Made by a program: the position numbers and the translations under genes. 64,000 bases of DNA from Epiperipatus broadwayi (taxonomy: Eukaryota > Onychophora > Udeonychophora > Euonychophora > Peripatidae). Under the pieces are notes generated by a model. That model saw only the letters and a program-made list of their open reading frames with translations. It was not told the DNA's origin and ran no database searches. How positions within the stretch are numbered: the stretch's first letter is position 1; the number at the start of each line of letters is the position of its first letter. The DNA is taken from assembly GCA_028023455.1 (NCBI GenBank), contig JAQFVV010012546.1:141501-205500 (forward strand), given 5' to 3'. Shown here one piece after another: positions 37,410-50,639 of the stretch.

Positions 37410-37522
37410 TTTTTTTTTCGTATGTCATAGCATCGTCCGGGAGACGAACCCACAACCGTCTGCAACCAACTACTTGCTTGCAAAATGGCTGCGGTGACCT
37501 CTCGACTAACAAAGCTTGACTA
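37410..37522 (-). mobile_element. tRNA-derived SINE, minus strand
   Basis: Minus strand reads GTCAAGC..GTCGAGAGGTCA, the AGTAGTTGGTTGCAGACGG segment and GTGGGTTCGTCTCCCGG, then GATGCTATGACATACG and a short A tail. The target duplication is ATATACTTT on both sides. Same subfamily as the 18.7 kb copy. Confidence 0.85.
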
Positions 37523-39010
37523 ATATACTTTATTATCATTTTGATTACTGTTTTTTTCTTCTTAACACAATTTATTTTAAATATTTTTATCTACATCAGA
37601 AATTTTAATGACTCTTTTATATCACTAAAATAATATTTTTACACTTGCTAATATGTTAACTTCACTTCCAAAAGACAAAGAAAATAATCTGAGCAATAGA
37701 ATATTATAACCAAGTAATAACAATTAATTTCTCATCGATAATTCATAATTATTTGTTACTCTTTTAATTGGATTTGTGATTGGTGAATGAAGTTTTTAAA
37801 TTTTTCTTAGGGTCTGTATTATAAAAATTCATAACATTTGTATAACATAATGTTTTACAATCTCTTTATTCTATGGCATTCTTTTTTTTCCTATTTTTAT
37901 ATGAATCTTCTTTAAGTGTTTAATATTATAAATCAGGAGTAAATAACTAAAAGTAGCATAGAGTCTTATTTCAGGACTTAAAATTCTAAAGTACATCAAT
38001 TTGGATAGAAATAAGTAAATGCCCATCCTTCTGTAATGATACTTTTATTAAGATGATTCCACACAAAAAAATTTAAAATAATAAAAATGATGACAGTAAA
38101 TAACAAATCAGAACCTTCATTCATTTTTTCTTATCATTTTAACTATAAAATCTCGTAATGTTTCCTCATGATTCTATGGATCTTTTATGAGAACATTGCA
38201 TATCTCCTAGGAACCATTAAACAGAGGTAACTGCCTAAGATTATGAACTTGCCAGGTGGCTTTTCAATGCCCAATTAATATATGTTTTAGATTTAATAAA
38301 AATATGCTAGCATTCAAATACATGTTTTCTGAGAAAGAATTGGTTTGAGGTTTTGCATTGGATGATAATTAGGTGTACTTCCCACTGAGTTATGTAAATA
38401 TAAACAATTTTGAGAAGGTAGAATGATACCTATCTATTTATTTTCTCTCTGTTGTTTATAAGCTTAGTTTTTAACAGTTTTAAGCTATGGGGTGAATTTT
38501 GTCTATTATTTTATTTAGATGCTGATTAAATAATCTGAAATCAGCATTGAAATATTATTGATTATTAGTTGTAACAACTTCTAAATATCAAATGAAAAAT
38601 CAATTTAATAAATGTAATAAGAATAATTGTATCTTATTAAACTGATTTTACACTTGATATTTATATGTTATTAAATCTATAATTTAGTCTTGAGCTTTTA
38701 AATCTATCAATAGTGATTTCAGATTTCTTAGTCTGCATATAAATTTGAATATATAAAAAAATCACCAAATAACTTTAAAATATGTCACAACTAAGCTTAT
38801 ATAACAACAGAGATAAAAGACTTGTATTGTTCTGTCTTTTCATACTTGTTGATTTTTACAAGTGAGAGATAATATTTATTTCATTTCAATTACTTATATT
38901 TATGTTAGGATTATTGGACAAACTAATTCAAACAATATTTTAAATAAAATACTGAAACATTTAACTAATTAACATAAATTTGAATACACCCCCTCATCAC
39001 TATCAACCGC

Positions 39011-39055
39011 ACACAGCTATGAGTATGAAGCCATGGAGCTCTGAAAGCGCTAAAC
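39011..39055 (+). repeat. Relic of the 25.9-kb foldback arm
   Basis: AGCTATGAGTATGAAGCC, then GGAGCTCTGAAAGCGCTAA, matches the ribozyme-like part of the arms at 26.0/26.2 kb with several changes. Confidence 0.5.
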
Positions 39056-39632
39056 TTTAAATAAATTACTAATAAATATAACTTCTTTACCGAGCTTTAA
39101 AAGCGCATAATTATTGATATTATTGTGTGGCAAATTCATGAATATGTTGGTTACATATATAATTTCCTGTTTTGACAACTTAAAAGAATGCTGTTAAATA
39201 ATTTTTCACTATCTCTATTTCTGTTAGACTGAAAATGCAAATCCAAAATAGAATTTACGTTTGTAACTTCAAATTTATATAAAGATACAACATCTAGCAG
39301 ACATTTAAATAAGGGTAAAATCAATTATATATCACATATACATGGTCTACTTTATGCGACTTTAAGATTGTGCTGAAATAGGACAGATTATGTGTGTTCA
39401 GTTTAAAACCCATATTCAATATAATACATGGTAATACTTAATAATCAGTCTAAGTATAATAAGTACAATTTAAAATTTTTATTAGTTTATTGCACAGATG
39501 ACATTCTTTAAATTTGATAAAAATAATTTTCAAATTTCCAATATGCTGTTCATGTTATAATGTTTTGAAAATTTTGTATATATATATATTTGATTATCGC
39601 CATTTTACTGCGTATTTTTTTTCTTTCTGATG

Positions 39633-39685
39633 AAAACCAGTCCTCTGGTTGAAATATTATATTATTTATTGGATGTATAAGTCTT
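39633..39685 (+). ncRNA. Hammerhead-like motif
   Basis: CTGATGA, one extra A, AACCAG-TCCT-CTGGTT as a perfect 6-bp stem II, then GAAAT. Stem I and the cleavage site are unclear. The extra A beside stem II is the same oddity as in the 18.1 kb PLE. Confidence 0.55.
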
Positions 39686-40518
39686 TATTTTTTTTGTTTT
39701 TATTTGTATTTCCTTTGGTTAGTTTGTTATATATTAATATATATATATATATATAACATTGGTTTCTGTTTAAAGGTACACACTATATTAAAATTTACTA
39801 ACAGACAGTGCACTGTAAAAACATATATTTTATATGTGGATGGATGGTCTAAAAATAAAATTAATAAAGCAAGATTCATGTTAGTTTATATGTAATACTT
39901 AAACAATTTAGAATAGTTAATATCATTTGTATTACTCCTTAAAAATGTACGCATGTGCACATATATTTATTTTAGCTATATTAAATTTAAAGAAATACTA
40001 TTTTAAAATTTTAGTATAAAATTATCATTTTAATTTTGAAATAAAGAAATTGCTTGTTATAAGGATAAATCAATAATTAAATAAAGCAAAGATGGTTTAT
40101 ATTAATATTTATTGTTTATAGAGTGTAAATTTATTTTTTTAAATGTACAATATTTTATTTTAAAATATTTGTTAAATATTATTTTACAATTTCGAATTTT
40201 TATTTTCAGAAAATGCTGCAACCATTTTATAAGGAAATTCTAGCACATAAATAGGTATATATGGTCACCTAAACAATGAAAAATTTATGACAAGGATTTT
40301 AATGAGTTAAAATGTTTTCAAATGAAATCGGAAATATTGTTGCATTGCCAAAGCAATCATAATATAAATTCTGATATTAACAGGAATTTATAAATAAGTC
40401 TACTCAGACAAACTTTACCCTTTTGCCTAGATTTTATTTTTCTAAGCATTAACTGCATATTTGTATGTTTAAAAATATATCTATATTTAGTCATAATAAT
40501 GTTAAAAATGTAAGGTTA

Positions 40519-40620
40519 GTCAAGCATTGGTGATTGAGAGGTCAACACAGCTGTCTTACAAGCAGTTGTCCCAGGTTAGCGAGTTCGCTTCCTGGCTGAA
40601 GATATGACACATTAAAAAAA
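40519..40620 (+). mobile_element. tRNA-derived SINE with target duplication
   Basis: GTCAAGCATTGGTGATTGAGAGG start, GCGAGTTCGCTTCCTGGC B-box region, GATATGACACATT and A tail. Flanked by AATGTAAGGTTA (40,507-40,518) and AATGCAAGGCTA (40,621-40,632). Confidence 0.88.
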
Positions 40621-41117
40621 AATGCAAGGCTAAATTTCATAAAGTGCTTACCTGCAGGCACAATCATTCTTTAAGGATTGACAATGTGAATACCACTTAA
40701 AACATGATTATAAAAAAGAAGTGCATAAATGAAAAAAAATTAAGGAATATTTTGAAAACCAAATGTTATCAAAAGCATATAAAGAAAGGCTTAATATATT
40801 GTTTGTCCAATATGTCTAATGTTAAAAGAAATTAATTTGTTTTGGATAAATAACTCATTGTAAACACATGCATTATTAACTGTTAAGAAAAATAAAATAA
40901 TAGCATCACCCCAGGAATTCTATGAAAATAGAAGCATCAAGAGAATTTTTTTAAAAAAAAAATTTGCATCATCTTAAATCTGTCACAAAGTAAACACATG
41001 GCAGAAATTGTCTCCAGGAAAAAATGGACTTTGAAAAAAGTTTATATCAGTTGATTTTTTTTTATTTATGATTATTTTATTATTGATAAAATACAAATTC
41101 ATCATGATATAATACTG

Positions 41118-41118
<1 letters not shown>

Positions 41119-41169
<51 letters not shown>
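41119..41169. repeat. (TA)n microsatellite
   Basis: Pure TA run directly before a PLE fragment. Confidence 0.9.
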
Positions 41170-41171
<2 letters not shown>

Positions 41172-41640
41172 TCATGTGAAAATTGTAAAGCTTCTTACAT
41201 AGGTATGAGTAACCATTGCATCAGTGTTAGGAGAGTTGAGCATGCTAATGCAGTTAAACAACACTCATCATCACCAGCAATCTCATTCCATACTATGGAT
41301 TCGGGTCATAAAATTGATTTTTCTAGTACCAGGATCATATCCAGATGTGATAATCTATACCAGTGCAAAATTAGAGAAGCCATTGAGATATTTAAAAGGC
41401 CAGATTGTATCAATAAGCGAGATGATACATGCAAACTTCCTCCTATTTGGAAAGATTTTTTTTAAAAACATTCTTAATTTAACAGTTTTGCTATTGGTGG
41501 AACTTTAATGTTTTTTTTTTTCAAATCAGTGACTGTAGCGCCTCTACAACTGTCTTTTTACCTTTTATCACCCAGTGGATGACTTGTGTGACCAAGTTGA
41601 AATGTTGGTATATCAATATTTAAAATATTTTAACACAGAT
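41170..41640 (+). pseudogene. Penelope-like element 3' fragment with partial GIY-YIG domain
   Basis: The frame is open from about 41,171 to the stop at 41,463-41,465. It encodes CENCKASYIG, which has the same C-x-x-C plus YIG spacing as CECGRKYIG in the 15.5 kb element, then a conserved-type R--EH (RRVEHANA), SFHTMDSGHKIDFSSTRII, IREAIEIFKRPDCINKRDD and LPPIWKDFF. This order (GH-IDF, RE--EI-K----N--D, LP--W) is typical of PLE C termini. Everything upstream is lost into a TA tract. Downstream at 41,573-41,620 TGGATGA, ACTTG-TGTGAC-CAAGT and TGAAATG resemble a decayed hammerhead, as expected at a PLE 3' end. Confidence 0.8.
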
Positions 41641-42654
41641 GAACCCGCAAAATATGTCTTTTATATATATCAATGTTAAAAGAAAAACAATCTCAGATTA
41701 ATGATATTTTATCATTTAAAGATTTATAGTTAAATTTAATATTATATTATTTAATTGTGTTGTTGTTTATAGATAAAGAAAGATTATTTTAAAGCTATTT
41801 ATTTAGAATTAACATTCTAAGAATATATCTCTTCATACATTGTTTTATTGATTTTTGAGTTTTTTTGGTCATGTGATAATGAATCTCTTTGAATTTATGT
41901 TATCTCATCATACATTTGAGAAAAATTTCTGATGTCATACATTGTTGGTAATGAAGAGATTATGTTAACACCAAATATATTTAACAGAATTATTTATAAA
42001 GAATTTTTAGTCTAAAAGAGACATGTGTTTTATATATGTTCAATGTAATACATGTACTTAATAGAAGTAGGTAATATGTAATACAAATTTTTGCTTAAAT
42101 AAATTAGAGGCAGATGAAATTATATTATAAACCATGTAAAGATCAAATATAATGAATTTAATGAGCATGTTAAAACAAGAATTATAGAAGCACATTTTTG
42201 CTTTTTGAACAATATTCTTTAATATTTTGATTTGTTTTAACAACACATGCTACAAACGTTTACACACATGAGCATTATTGAGTGTATCTGATTAAAATGT
42301 TATTTATATTTCGTATAATCTGAGAGAACATTCAGTTGCTAATATATTATTATTATTATATTATCATTAATATTTTTATTTTTATTTATATTTTGTAAAT
42401 AAATATATTTATATTTATTTATTTTAATTGAATTTTTGTGAGATTTTTTGCATTCTTACATTACCTCATGATTGGTAATCTATAGTCACACAATATACTA
42501 CATATTTTAATTTTTGATATAATTTTTTAAATTTATATTATTATTATCCTAGCTAAAAATATTTAAGGTTATTAAAATAAACAAGAAAAATGTAGTTAAT
42601 TAAAGTATTATGATTTTTTTCTTTATGATGTAGTTAGTTAAGAGAACACATATA

Positions 42655-42756
42655 CATTATAGTGGTCAAGAGGTCAGTGACAGCTGCTTTACAAGAATTT
42701 GTCCTGGGTTAGTGGGTTTGCTTCCTAGCTGATGCTATGACACATGAGAAAAAAAG
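42655..42756 (+). mobile_element. tRNA-derived SINE (5' part diverged)
   Basis: GTGGTCAAGAGGTCAGTGACAG, GTGGGTTTGCTTCCTAGC, GATGCTATGACACATGAG and A7 match the 6.8 kb SINE. No convincing target duplication was found, so this may be older. Confidence 0.75.
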
Positions 42757-42984
42757 ATAACATTAGTTGCTAAGATTATTAATATACCTCGATCTTAAGA
42801 GGTGTGTATTACAGTAGGATGTAGTTGGATACAATAAAATGCTTTTGCTATCCAGCAATACCAATTAAAAGTTTATTTACTACTATTAATTATTTATAAT
42901 AATTATTTATTTTAAAGCCCTGAAATAGTCAGTTAGCTGTTTTCAATTATTATTCAGCTCCAACTTCCTGAAAGTATACTTTTG

Positions 42985-43225
42985 CCTATATATATATATG
43001 ATAAACAAAAATGCAAGTTAAAAAACTTGCTAACGCTTGTATTTATGTCCACAGATGGCGTTCTACCAAAAACGCCCATCAAGCGTATGTTTTGTTTACA
43101 TAAACGTCAGAGTAGTTAGTATTCACTATCTCTAACTATAATTCCACTTTCAGATCATGATTTCAAGCTATTTGCTATCGTCAGTGAAAGACAGGAATAA
43201 AGAAACTAGATCTAAATACACATAT
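42985..43225 (-). repeat. ~235-bp interspersed repeat ending in (TA)n, minus copy
   Basis: Reverse match of 22,820-23,055; the TA-flanked end is at 42,986-43,000. Confidence 0.7.
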
Positions 43226-45600
43226 CAAAATAAAGAGTCAGAAAATCCTCAATGTAATTTGAATATAAATCAAGAATAAAATGATACACCATGACTTTAC
43301 TTTAAGCCTTGTAATGTAAATAAGGTCTCTTAAGAATGCAGAAATAGAATAAACTTCACATTCAAGCAAGGTGTAATGACAGAAAATTGTTTGAACATAA
43401 ACTGAAATAATAAAGATAAGAGATGGAAACTCATTTTATAAACTTTTCCAAATAATTTTATGTACATCAAGAAAAACAGATCTACTTCTTGCATGGTTAA
43501 ATTATAAATATGTACATCTATATTTCAATATCCAAAAATACAAAAATTAAATGCTATACCATTTTACTCTAAGCCTTGGATTTTAACTAAGGCTTAATTT
43601 CTTTGACAAATCTGAAAATGAAGTAATTTTTCTATTTAAACCTGATGTAATGTAAAAAATAATAGTTTGAACATATACAGAAATAAACCAAGGTAAAAGA
43701 TTGCATCATAATTTAAAATCTTAGCAAATAATAGATAGAAGTCAAATAATCATAAACATTCTGTAAATACAGTATTAAAGTATGTGTAAATGAATGAAAG
43801 CAGATTAATTTTCATAGGCAGCAAACATGTAAACTTATGTATATATTGTAATGGAACAAACCTTTGCTCATTGAGGACATATATCTCGATATGATTATTG
43901 AAGTCATTTATTTCAATTGATATAATCATAAAAGAATTAATAGTTTCATGGAAGGAAATTTGAGTTAATATGCCTTCTTCCATTTACCCGCTAGTTGACT
44001 CATGTTATGCCATGGTATTCAAATCCAGGAAGAATATGCATGGATTCTTCTTCAGATTATGATTGTATCATATATATATATATATATATATATATGATGT
44101 GAATTTTGGAGTAGATAAATACTGATGACTTCATTTATAATAATAAGTATTTAATAAAACCATTAACAATAACAACTTTTGTTAATAATTATATTTCAAT
44201 ATAATATGTGAATTGTACAATTATTAAATGGAGATTGAATGAACATCATCCTTTTTCTCATCTCTTCAATATCTGGTAATCCAGCCCTATGTATCATTAT
44301 GACTGACAATTATTCATTGTCCAAACTTATTAACTTAAACTTTGCAATCCAAAAATAAATTTAAATCTCCATCCAGATAATTGTACGTATACACTAGCAG
44401 CCCTATTCTTACTGTGTATATCTATGGATTAGGATTTTGTGAGCATTATTTTATGTTTGGGGAATCTTTTACAAATGGTATGATAATATGATAGAAAAGA
44501 TCACTTATACAAGAGTTTTAATCATATATTCCAAATAACAAAGATCTAACCAATAAATTAATTGTAACAAACATCTAACATTGTAATTGTCCTAGTATAG
44601 GTATTTAGTATTACGTAAAATAATAAAGTCTTACCTTTCAGTCTGTAAAGGGTCAAACTTATTATTAAGCAAGCTTGAGATATCTATTGTACTGGTCAGT
44701 TTTGTCTGTCCATATAACAAGAACTAGCATCTAGGCAAAAGTACCTAGAATGCAATCATGTGCAAAATACATAACACAGGAACATTCATAAACTCTGCCT
44801 TATTTGCCTATTTTCCAGGATCTACCAACTTATGAGCAACAATCCCGATGATACCGATCTAATTTATCTCTCTCCACCGGCATCGCAAAGTGGAGACACA
44901 AAAAGACTCTAATTTGAAATTATGTAACAGAATATTTTAGTACAAAATATAAGTTTGACTCATTTAAAGGTCGTGATCTTTCATATTAATTATATCTATG
45001 AGATTAGTGGGAGATTATCTAGTCAGGGTGAGAATAATCTAATAACTAAAATATTAATGTTTTAAATAAAAAAAACAATGATTCTGCAAGTTTATGGTAT
45101 ATATAAGATTTATTAGTTTATATAAAATAGGTGTAAATACTTGGTTTATTATTTAATTGATTGTCATTGGCCTCTTGATGTCATATATAATTTGATTGAC
45201 ATTTATATGGTAGCAGCTAAATTATATGAAATTTGTTTATAACTTAGAATATAAGATTTGATTGATTACTTTATTCGATTGTGGCTAGTTCATATGCCAA
45301 TAATTAAGAAATATACTGACAAATATATTTGATTTAGCGCATGAGTAAATATCTTTGTGAGATACCAATCCAACCCTAGAAAGAACAAAATATAGCACTT
45401 GACCAAATATTCAGAATGATAATTTTGTGACAAAAATATACTTTACAAGTATAAGTAAATTATTCTCAGTTTATACTGAGTGAGATATATGTGTGGGATA
45501 GCTTGTTAACATATATATAATGGTTTTGCAAAAAGATGCGCATATGAAAATATTAATACATATAATAAATAGATCTGTTTAGTAGAATCATAATATTATG
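43226..45600. other. AT-rich DNA with an old tandem duplication
   Basis: 43,256-43,440 and 43,540-43,720 share TTTACTCTAAGCCTTG-like and GTTTGAACATA-like blocks. 44,069-44,095 is a TA run. No gene is supportable. Confidence 0.45.
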
Positions 45601-45627
45601 GTTTATAGACATTCATAGGTTTGAGTT

Positions 45628-45822
45628 ATGGCAAGAACTTTAAAAGAGTGGTGTATGCATGATAACGGAATCTCGGATCCAAAAAATGTGCTTCCAAATT
45701 TTAGGATGAAGAATGATGACCGAATTCTTTCTGCTACATTGGCAGATTCAGTTCACAGAATGAAGGTTTTGGCTATTAATAATGATAGGCCAGATCTTTC
45801 TGGAGTGACCCTATGTCAATAG
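45628..45822 (+). CDS. Unrecognised 64-codon frame
   Basis: The frame starts MARTLKEWCMHDNG and continues VLPNFRMKNDDRILSATLADSVHRMKVLAINNDRPDLSG. It lies in a stretch (45,600-45,960) that is less AT-rich than the flanks and has a balanced, hydrophilic, protein-like composition without homopolymers. I do not recognise a domain. There is no clear splice acceptor or donor, and other frames around it are closed. It could be a transposon or pseudogene scrap, or chance. Confidence 0.3.
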   Translation: MARTLKEWCMHDNGISDPKNVLPNFRMKNDDRILSATLADSVHRMKVLAINNDRPDLSGVTLCQ

Positions 45823-48800
45823 CTCACATGATGAATAAGTCTAACAGAGGGGGTTTGCTAGCCGGGTTCTTGGATTTGGAATGAATATATGGGATCCGGA
45901 TGACTGAAAATCCCAGGGAATGAAGCATGAAGACACACATATGTGTATTTGAATGTGGAGGCCTGTTTGCATACAATGCTTGGAATGAAAGACATAATAT
46001 TTTAAAAACTAAAGATGAATGATTGATAACCTATATGTATTGGGAATGTCCAACATAATAGTATGATTTAAATACTAAAGAGTAATGGAATATTTAACCT
46101 TATTACTAAAGTACCTATTCATTATAATAGAGACTCCCCTTCCCCTTTACTTTAATTGTCTATAAACTTCCCACAACATTAAATAAATATAAGAATTCGT
46201 TTATAAATGCTGTTATATTATACTAAACATAATTTAAACATATATGAATGAGGTGGTGGTTATTAATTTCATAATAAACAGATTTAATTTCATAAAGTTT
46301 TTAAGGTTAGCACTTATTAGTTAAATAAGAATAAAAAAAAACATTTCTTTTTAAAACAGATTTTCTACTCTGTTTTTCTACAATGACATTATAAGATAAT
46401 TAATTTATTTTCCCAACTTTGCAAGAAGTTCACTTTCATCAAAATAACAAACTCATTTGGAATTAAAAGCTAAACTGACCTCCCCATGAAAAGAAGAGTG
46501 AATAAAATAAAATAAAAAGACGAGCAGTGAATATTCTTGCAACTTTAGGAAATTATTGGCATATTATTGAAACATAAAAAATAAGGATTAGAATTATAAT
46601 ATATTATTGCCACATGAAGGTAAAAGAAAATATTACATTTATTTAATAGAGGCTCAATGGTAAAAGAAAATTAAGGAAAGTTATATAGAGTTATATACAG
46701 GCTAATATCAGATAAGTGAATTACACATTATTTAATGAAATATTGAATTTCTGGTTGAAAGACCAGCTGATTGAATAATATTATTTTAAATGACAGACAG
46801 GGTTATTAGAAATAATTATGGAAGGCTGAATTTAAGAATTTAGACATTATGCAGCAGCTAGAGTTCTTTCACCTTTGTAATTAATGGCAATTCTTGATGA
46901 TTTCAGCATCAATTGGGATTGGTGTCACTAGAACTTGTTCGATTCGTTCAGTCAGGCAGGTAGCATTTCATTATTTAGTCTTTAAGTATATTACAGTTCA
47001 TGGGTAATGAGATCCTAGGTGATGAATGTGGGAAAGAGCATGCTGATCAGAGAGAAAGGTGAAAAATTCCACTACTCATGACACATTGGATTATTATAAT
47101 GACAAGTGTGGATTAAATTCACCATTGCTGTTTAAATATTACAAGTCTCCGCTCTGGATTCAAATCTAGCAGTATTTATACTATTTCTCCATTTATCTTG
47201 GAAATCACTTAGCTGCTAGACCTGAGGCACTTTATTCACATAGTGGATCTGGAATTTGCTGACTGGATGCACCTTTTGTTTAAGTAAGCTTTAAAGACAA
47301 TGCAATCCTATTAAAATTTCTCGAATTGATTGTTTTAAAATAGGATCTATAATTTTAAAACAAATTTGAGGTGGATAAAATTTCCACTAATGGATTCTTA
47401 CATTATTCTATAAAATTATCATATGTTTTAGATGGACTAATTGGGTTTCCGGCAAATTGTCTTAATTACATTCGAGAATATTCTTACAAAGGTTGTGTCA
47501 TCTTTTTCTAACTACCATGACTAAAATAAATAATAAATGATAAATATAATTTTAAAATACATATTAATATAATACATTTGTTTTTATATATGTTTTAAAA
47601 GTATTCTCCTTTCACCTATAATATGTACACATCCATTGCACATATATATGCATTAAAATAAAATAAAATATTTATTTATTAAAATTAGTTACATTAAGAT
47701 ATATATCTATGTCAGTTATTTTAATAGTTAAGCAAGAAGAAAAAAACATGTATTAATAAATATGCATATATGCGTAATGATGGACTTTGAATATGGTTTG
47801 GTGGTGGGAGATTCTGAATGGGCTGTGAAGCTCGATTTGAGTATCAGGTAGACTGCTTAACTATATCTACATTTTATTAGTAAATTGAAAATAATATTTC
47901 CGGTCTTCCCCTTTATATAGTTCTAAATTATGGTTGGATGAAATTTAACCTATTATCAAAAGAAAAAAAATATAATAAAAAAGTACAAAAAAGACTATAA
48001 ACTATTAATTATGTGTAGATGAGTTGAAGTTTAAATTAGCTATAGTTCATGTTAACAAATGTTCAATGAATTTTTTTTAGGGAATCCTTTCTTTTTTCTC
48101 AATTAAATTCCACTATACCACATTCAAATGCCACATGAATATTCACAATGGTGATTCCATTTCTTTATCTACAGTATTCTTTTCAATCTAAGAAATTTTC
48201 TTGGTTTATTGCATTATATTTTGGTGGTACATTCAGCTTAAATAGGTAGATGCTGACTTCCATTAAAACTCAAATCTAACATTATAGTTGTATGGCAAAC
48301 AATTGTATCTCCATAATATCTCCTTTCTTTTAGCCAGTCACAGCTATGTAACTGTGTTGATAAATTTACTTGAAGTTCTTGGTGTTATTAAGAATTACTT
48401 GTCAGATTTTTTAGTATTAAAAAGCATCAAAGTAAGCTTGAGATGATATCTTACTCTTAATGCTAAAATTTGCTATTATTGTGATTAAAATGTTTTCCCT
48501 ATTTGTAAAATAACTTTTTACAAAATATTTAGTTCATTCATACTAATGCACACAGTTTTCTCCTTATTTACCATTATTGTCTTCTTCTTTGGGGATATAA
48601 TAGTTCAATGGCAGTTGTTCTATGGTTGTGAATAGTGGGTTTGATTTTATATTTTCCTAAAATGCATCTGGCATAGCCAATGTTATTTTCAAATCTCCCA
48701 TTTTATTGTTCCATCTGGTTTTTTATATATTGTTTTTCATGTCAATTTGCATTTATGTTTTTATTTCAACTATGAGGTCATTTGAATATCAGAATGTACA

Positions 48801-48960
48801 AATACTAAAGTTTAATTGTTATTTCTTTTTTCCTTTCAATATTTATGAATTGCTTGTTTTTTTTTAACGTTTGATTATTCAGTATTGTCAAGAATTGTTA
48901 AAAATATAATTTTTACTGACAATTTTACCCAGAATTATTAGTATATAATTAATAATATGC
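45823..48960. other. AT-rich DNA without recognisable feature
   Basis: No repeat family or exon could be supported. Confidence 0.45.
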
Positions 48961-48972
48961 TTTAGACTATTA

Positions 48973-49270
48973 TTGATAGGTTTAGTCTTTAAGATTGATG
49001 TGTGTGGTGCTTTTTGTATGGTCGGATTAATGTATCCTTACAATATATATCTCATTTTATTTAATATTAACTTAAAATTAATAGGTGAAAAAACTGAGGG
49101 AAATAAACATTTTGATAAGCCTCATATTGTGAATGCTGAACTACTTAAAGTTGAATCTTATTTCTCATCTCGCACACAGACACATTATTATTTGAGATCT
49201 AATGATTTTTCTTTCAAAAGTTAACTTTGATAATGGCGGATGCTAGTCCATCGAAATATCGGTGTTTAAT
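48973..49270 (+). repeat. Possible PLE 3'-end relic
   Basis: An 83-codon frame (48,973-49,224) without recognisable domain is followed at about 49,232-49,262 by CGGATGC-TAGT-CCATCGAAAT. This has a short stem (GATG with CATC) before GAAAT, reminiscent of the ribozyme-like ends elsewhere. Weak evidence. Confidence 0.3.
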
Positions 49271-49448
49271 GGAAAATAATACATGATATAGTCCAAAAAG
49301 TTATAATTTATATATATATTATTAATTCTAATATTCTCATGGATAAATGATGAATTTTATATTATTTTCAGGAGCTTCCATGTAATAAAAATATAATAAC
49401 TAAATAGCCAATGTTTCAGTACAATAACAAGTACTTTTATATATATTA

Positions 49449-49659
49449 AAATTACCCCAGTTATACAACTCAACTAGACTAGCCAGAAAAATAAACTCTA
49501 AAACACAATTAATGGTTTCCCTACTACAAGTAGACTTGTAAAGGGTAAGCTGTAGTTCTTTACACTTGAAAAGTCTGCTTGTAGCATGAATCCATTGGTT
49601 GTGTTTTAGAGTTTATTTTTCTGGATAGTCTCATTGAGTTGTGAATTTGGAGTAATTTT
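49449..49659. repeat. Foldback repeat, ~100-bp arms
   Basis: AAATAAACTCTAAAACACAA (left) faces TTGTGTTTTAGAGTTTATTT (right), and inner blocks such as CTACTACAAGTAGACTT and AAGTCTGCTTGTAG also pair, so nearly the whole 211 bp folds on itself. Confidence 0.85.
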
Positions 49660-49699
49660 GATTATTTTATTGATTAGTTGAGTTTTAGGTTTTTAGTGT

Positions 49700-49723
49700 T
49701 TATATATATATATATATATATAT
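49700..49723. repeat. (TA)n microsatellite
   Basis: TA run directly before a less AT-rich segment. Confidence 0.85.
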
Positions 49724-50060
49724 TGTAACCGGACCACCATACCGCCCTTTTATTACTTCAGTTGTAACAATTTCCTGATGAGCATATTGCAGGAAGGAAC
49801 TATCAATTGCCATTACCCAATGCAAATGTTAACCCCCCCCCCCTACAACAATATTTCCTGCTCATCAGAGGATGTAGCACCATAGAGGCTGGAAGCATCT
49901 AGACATTTATGTTTGGTTTTCCAAACGGCACCACTAGAGTTCCATCTCACTACAACCTGACTTGCCTAGGTCTAGTTATGCCAGACATAGCTCAGGAGGC
50001 ATGAGATTCTCATGAACAAGTGCAATGACTGATGAGTGATGCAATAAAAACAAAATAGAA
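49724..50060. repeat. Less AT-rich segment, probable repeat with inverted CTGATGAGCA blocks
   Basis: AATTTCCTGATGAGCATATTG (49,769 onward) recurs in reverse as CAATATTTCCTGCTCATCAG (about 49,849-49,868), separated by a C-run. I cannot place the family. Confidence 0.4.
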
Positions 50061-50639
50061 TTGGACAACTGGATAACTAAATTTAATTTTTAGTAACAAT
50101 AATTTTATTTAATAACAATTAATTTGCAAGTTCTAATAAAGCTCATTCCTATCCATGTGATGACTCATTTTCATTTCATTTATGAAAAGGTTAGAAGCAG
50201 TTTGTTGATCAATAGTTCATTTGCAATTCATTTTAATAAAGTTCATCCTTCATTTCAAATGAAGGCTTATTTTGATGTATCTTAGGTAAAGGATTCAAAG
50301 GGTCTTTTATCTAGTAGACATCTACCAATTCTGCATGAATATTTTTCCACTCTTTATTCCACATCTGTACATCTTTTTTTAGGGAGGTAAATAGGTAAGA
50401 TGAGCTATTCCAGATCTGTAAGGTTTCTATAATTCAGTCAAGTATCAATGTACATTGGTGCTCATAAATTTCATTATTTTCTTTGTATACAATCGAAATT
50501 CATGTAAGCATTTGTAATTTTTATAGTACATTATTTTATTCTATTTATCAAACAGGTGATGTGAACAATTCTTGGTTTGTGGACTATTCATAGTCCAGTC
50601 AGTGTAAATGTGCATCTATGTGCATAGGTTTTATTACTT

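Larger units (their letters stand above)
37532..40505. other. AT-rich DNA; two ribozyme-like relics only
   Basis: No gene is supportable. Relics at 39,011-39,055 and 39,633-39,685 are listed separately. Confidence 0.5.
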
